Source: Methanomassiliicoccales archaeon (GTDB taxonomy: Archaea > Thermoplasmatota > Thermoplasmata > Methanomassiliicoccales > JACIVX01). From it: a stretch of 7,030 nt of DNA. The notes under the pieces are model-generated. The model was not told where the DNA came from. It worked only from the letters and a program-made list of their open reading frames with translations, and ran no database searches. The stretch is taken from positions 1-7,030 of the forward strand of contig JAJRAH010000076.1 of the NCBI GenBank assembly GCA_028679985.1. Reading direction: 5' to 3'. A program made the translations under genes and the position numbers. Shown in pieces: positions 4,951-7,030 of the stretch (positions are counted from its first letter, which is position 1; every line of letters starts with the position of its first letter).

Positions 4951-6666
4951 ATGGATCCGATCGAGCCCTTCAGAAAGGAGGTCGAGAATGCGATCGGGCT
5001 CGGCCTGAAGGCGATGGGTGTCGACCAGCGGTTCGAGATCGAGCTGCCCCCCGCCGATATCGCCGATTTCGCCCTCCCCTGCTTCCAGTTCGCAAAGGCT
5101 CTGAGGAAGTCCCCGGTCGCGATCGCATCCGATCTCGCCTCGCATATCCCCAAGCTTGACCTGGTCAGCGAGGTCTGGAATGACAAGGGATATCTGAACT
5201 TCAGGTTCAACGAGATGACGCTCGTAGACCTCACGCTCAAGGAGATCTTGACGTCAAAGGATGCGTACGGGTGCTGGCCGTCGCAGGGGACCTCTATACT
5301 GCTCGAGCACACCTCGGTGAATCCGACCGGACCGATACACATCGGCAGGGCGAGGAACCCGCTGATCGGCGACACACTGGCCAGATGTCTCAGGCTCTCC
5401 GGATATGAGGTTACGACCGAGTACTACGTGAACGACGTCGGCAAGCAGGTCGTACTTTTGGCATGGGGCATTGAACACATACCACCATCGGACGTCCCCC
5501 AGGCCGAGCGGGGCAAAGCGGATCACAGGCTCGTCGGCTACTATCGAAAAGCGAATGAGCTGATGGAAAGTGACCCCGAGGTGGGTGAAGAGATCGCCGA
5601 CATGTTGAGGAAGTTCGAAGCGGGAGATAGAGAAGTCATCGAGAAGGTCCGCCGAACCGCTCAGACGATGCTTGATGGCATCGTGGAGAGTCTTGAGGCC
5701 GTCGGCGTCGAACTGGACGATTTCATCTGGGAGTCGCAGTTCATACTTGACGGCAGCGCGAAGGACGTGGTGGAGCGTCTCAAAGGAACCAGGTACTGTG
5801 TGGAGGAGGAAGGGGCATTCTACCTCGACCTCGCCGAGTTCGGGGTCCATGGACGGGACACGAAGTTCTTCTTCACCCGTAGCGACGGCACCACCCTCTA
5901 CACCACGAGAGACATGGCATATCACATTGACAAGTTCAGGCGGGCCGACTGCCTGATCAACATTCTCGGGGAGGATCAGAAGCTCGGGATGATTCATCTG
6001 GCCAGCGCATTGAAGATCCTCGGGGTCGAGAAGGTCCCGGAGAACGTCTTCTATTCGTTCGTCTCGCTTCCCGAGGGCAGGATGTCGACGAGGAAGGGGA
6101 CGGTCGTCACGCTCGACGATCTGATCGAGGAGGCCGAGGAGAGGGCACTGGGGGAGGTCAAGAAGCGGAGGACCGATTTGACCGAGGAAGAGATGCGAGT
6201 CATTGCTAGGGCAATCGGAAGGGGCTCGATTCGCTACAATATAATCCGCGTTCAAGCGGAGAAGCCGATCGTGTTCCGCTGGGAGGAAGCTCTGAACTTC
6301 GAGGGCAACAGCGCTCCGTTCGTCCAGTACGCTCATGCTCGAGCGTGCAGCATACTCAGGAAGGCCGGCGCGTATGAGCCGAAGGTTGTTCCTTCCCTCC
6401 TGACGGATCCATACGAGAAGAAGCTCGTCCGCGTGCTGGCTCGCTTCCCTGGCGTCGTCAGGGAGTGCGGTGAGAAGAGAAGGATCCATGTCATGCCCTC
6501 CTATGCGCACGAGCTCGCTTCATCTTTCAACCAGTTCTACACCTATGTGCCGGTGCTCAAGGCAGGCGATGCCAGGGACGCCAGACTGGGGCTGGTCGAA
6601 TCCTCTATGTGGGTCCTGAGGAACTGCCTGAGGTCCATGGGTCTCGGCACCCCGGAGGAGATGTGA
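4951..6666 (+). CDS. argS: Arginyl-tRNA synthetase
   Basis: This 571-residue class I synthetase charges tRNA-Arg with arginine using ATP. The N-terminal ~100 residues form the Add-1 type domain that contacts the tRNA elbow. The catalytic domain begins with LLEHTSVNPTGPIHIGRARN (117-136), containing the HIGH-type signature as HIGR (130-133). It continues with the ArgRS-typical LYTTRDMAYH (316-325) and LGEDQK (339-344). The KMSKS-type loop is RMSTRKG (377-383). The C-terminal DALR-type anticodon-binding domain (about 455-571) includes FVQYAHARACSILRK and ends MGLGTPEEM, close to the usual family ending. The protein is complete. The start is ATG 4951, with GGTG 6 nt upstream and 1 nt after the prf1 stop. 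The end overlaps the next ATG by one base. Identification is secure; the HIGR variant is, to my recollection, also seen in some other euryarchaeal ArgRS. Confidence 0.98.
   Translation: MDPIEPFRKEVENAIGLGLKAMGVDQRFEIELPPADIADFALPCFQFAKALRKSPVAIASDLASHIPKLDLVSEVWNDKGYLNFRFNEMTLVDLTLKEILTSKDAYGCWPSQGTSILLEHTSVNPTGPIHIGRARNPLIGDTLARCLRLSGYEVTTEYYVNDVGKQVVLLAWGIEHIPPSDVPQAERGKADHRLVGYYRKANELMESDPEVGEEIADMLRKFEAGDREVIEKVRRTAQTMLDGIVESLEAVGVELDDFIWESQFILDGSAKDVVERLKGTRYCVEEEGAFYLDLAEFGVHGRDTKFFFTRSDGTTLYTTRDMAYHIDKFRRADCLINILGEDQKLGMIHLASALKILGVEKVPENVFYSFVSLPEGRMSTRKGTVVTLDDLIEEAEERALGEVKKRRTDLTEEEMRVIARAIGRGSIRYNIIRVQAEKPIVFRWEEALNFEGNSAPFVQYAHARACSILRKAGAYEPKVVPSLLTDPYEKKLVRVLARFPGVVRECGEKRRIHVMPSYAHELASSFNQFYTYVPVLKAGDARDARLGLVESSMWVLRNCLRSMGLGTPEEM
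6654..6658 (+). promoter_or_regulatory. Shine-Dalgarno site of the GNAT gene, inside argS
   Basis: GGAGG lies 7 nt before ATG 6666 and within the last codons of argS (Pro-Glu-Glu). It selects ATG 6666 rather than the out-of-frame ATG at 6661. Confidence 0.65.
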
Positions 6667-7030
6667 TGATACAGATCGTCCCGCTGGCAGAGAATGACCG
6701 CAACGCTTTGAGAGCGCTCGAGTTATTCTGCATGCGCGAGTGTCTGGAACCGTCGATGACGACCAAGTGGGAGGAACTATCCCCCGATCTTCTCGACCAG
6801 CTCGGCGCGACTTCCAAGCTGTCCTTCGACCACTACCGCGAATCGGGCCTCAGTTTCGCGGCGAAGGAGGACGACATCGTAGTCGGCTTCGTGTTCGCTC
6901 AGATGGTAGAGCACGTGTTCAATGTGCCGAAGATGGTCTGGGTGGAGAGCTTCGGCGTGCACCCGAGTCACAGGAGGAAGAGCATTGCGTATCAGATGCT
7001 GAAGAGAGTCATACTCGAAGGCAGGAAGAA
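6666..7030 (+). CDS. GNAT-family N-acetyltransferase, N-terminal part
   Basis: This gene is partial, cut by the right edge after 121 codons. Its ATG overlaps the argS stop by one base and has GGAGG 7 nt upstream, so it is translationally coupled to argS. The protein starts MIQIVPLAENDRNALRALE. It has a D-D-I-V-V-G-F-V-F strand pair (69-77) and then VWVESFGVHPSHRRKSIAYQ (91-110), the beta4/alpha3 motif A that binds acetyl-CoA pyrophosphate in GNAT enzymes. The R/Q-x-x-G-x-G/A signature reads R103-R-K-S106-I-A108, so the usual first glycine is serine. The C-terminal third, with motif B, is outside the window. The substrate could be a protein or a small molecule and cannot be deduced; the RimI-like consensus is not obvious. 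Family is fairly sure, function unknown. Confidence 0.85.
   Translation, partial: MIQIVPLAENDRNALRALELFCMRECLEPSMTTKWEELSPDLLDQLGATSKLSFDHYRESGLSFAAKEDDIVVGFVFAQMVEHVFNVPKMVWVESFGVHPSHRRKSIAYQMLKRVILEGRK

Noticed and set aside
5254..6510. Long open frame (418 codons) antisense to argS
   Set aside because: It lies wholly opposite a highly conserved ArgRS gene, has no recognisable domain or ribosome site, and is explained by codon bias in GC-rich DNA.
6605..6971. Two short minus-strand open frames over the argS/GNAT junction
   Set aside because: They are antisense to the conserved ArgRS C-terminus and the GNAT gene, lack ribosome sites, and encode nothing recognisable.

Overview
The window is archaeal chromosomal DNA. 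It carries an aRF1/eRF1-type release factor (NIKS, GGQ and a C-terminal Cys4 zinc ribbon), a GEK1-type D-aminoacyl-tRNA deacylase, a short archaeal-type UMP kinase and an archaeal-type arginyl-tRNA synthetase. It also has an A/T-rich TATA-type promoter placed for a leaderless mRNA, GGTG-type Shine-Dalgarno sites, and heavy AGG/AGA/ATA codon use in DNA that looks GC-moderate (mid-50s % by eye). A euryarchaeote, perhaps a Thermoplasmata relative, is a reasonable guess. That rests on general flavour only, not on a diagnostic marker.

Layout, left to right. (1) Positions 1-233, minus strand: the N-terminal part of a pyridoxamine-phosphate-oxidase-like flavin split-barrel protein, cut by the window edge. 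(2) Positions 234-435: a divergent intergenic region with a probable promoter and Shine-Dalgarno site for gene 1 and the ribosome site of gene 2. (3) Positions 436-2187, plus strand: a two-gene operon of a QueG-like double [4Fe-4S] protein (probable TTG start) and dtdA. (4) Positions 2199-3630, minus strand: pyrH, then a four-helix membrane protein with a C-terminal zinc ribbon. The second gene converges on dtdA with only 11 bp between stop codons. (5) Positions 3631-3698: a compact divergent promoter region with one strong TATA element between pyrH and prf1. (6) Positions 3699-7030, plus strand: a tightly coupled run of prf1 (aRF1), argS and a GNAT acetyltransferase cut by the right edge. Junctions are 1 nt apart or overlap by 1 nt.

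Most of the window is core translation and nucleotide metabolism: tRNA charging (ArgRS), clearance of D-aminoacyl-tRNA (DtdA), peptide release (aRF1) and UDP supply (PyrH). The less understood parts are the QueG-like Fe-S protein coupled to dtdA, the zinc-ribbon membrane protein, and the GNAT enzyme coupled to argS. I see no mobile element, CRISPR array, tRNA or rRNA gene, and no clear evidence of a wholly new system. The most useful points are the shared divergent promoter, the corrected start codons and the QueG-like/dtdA pairing.
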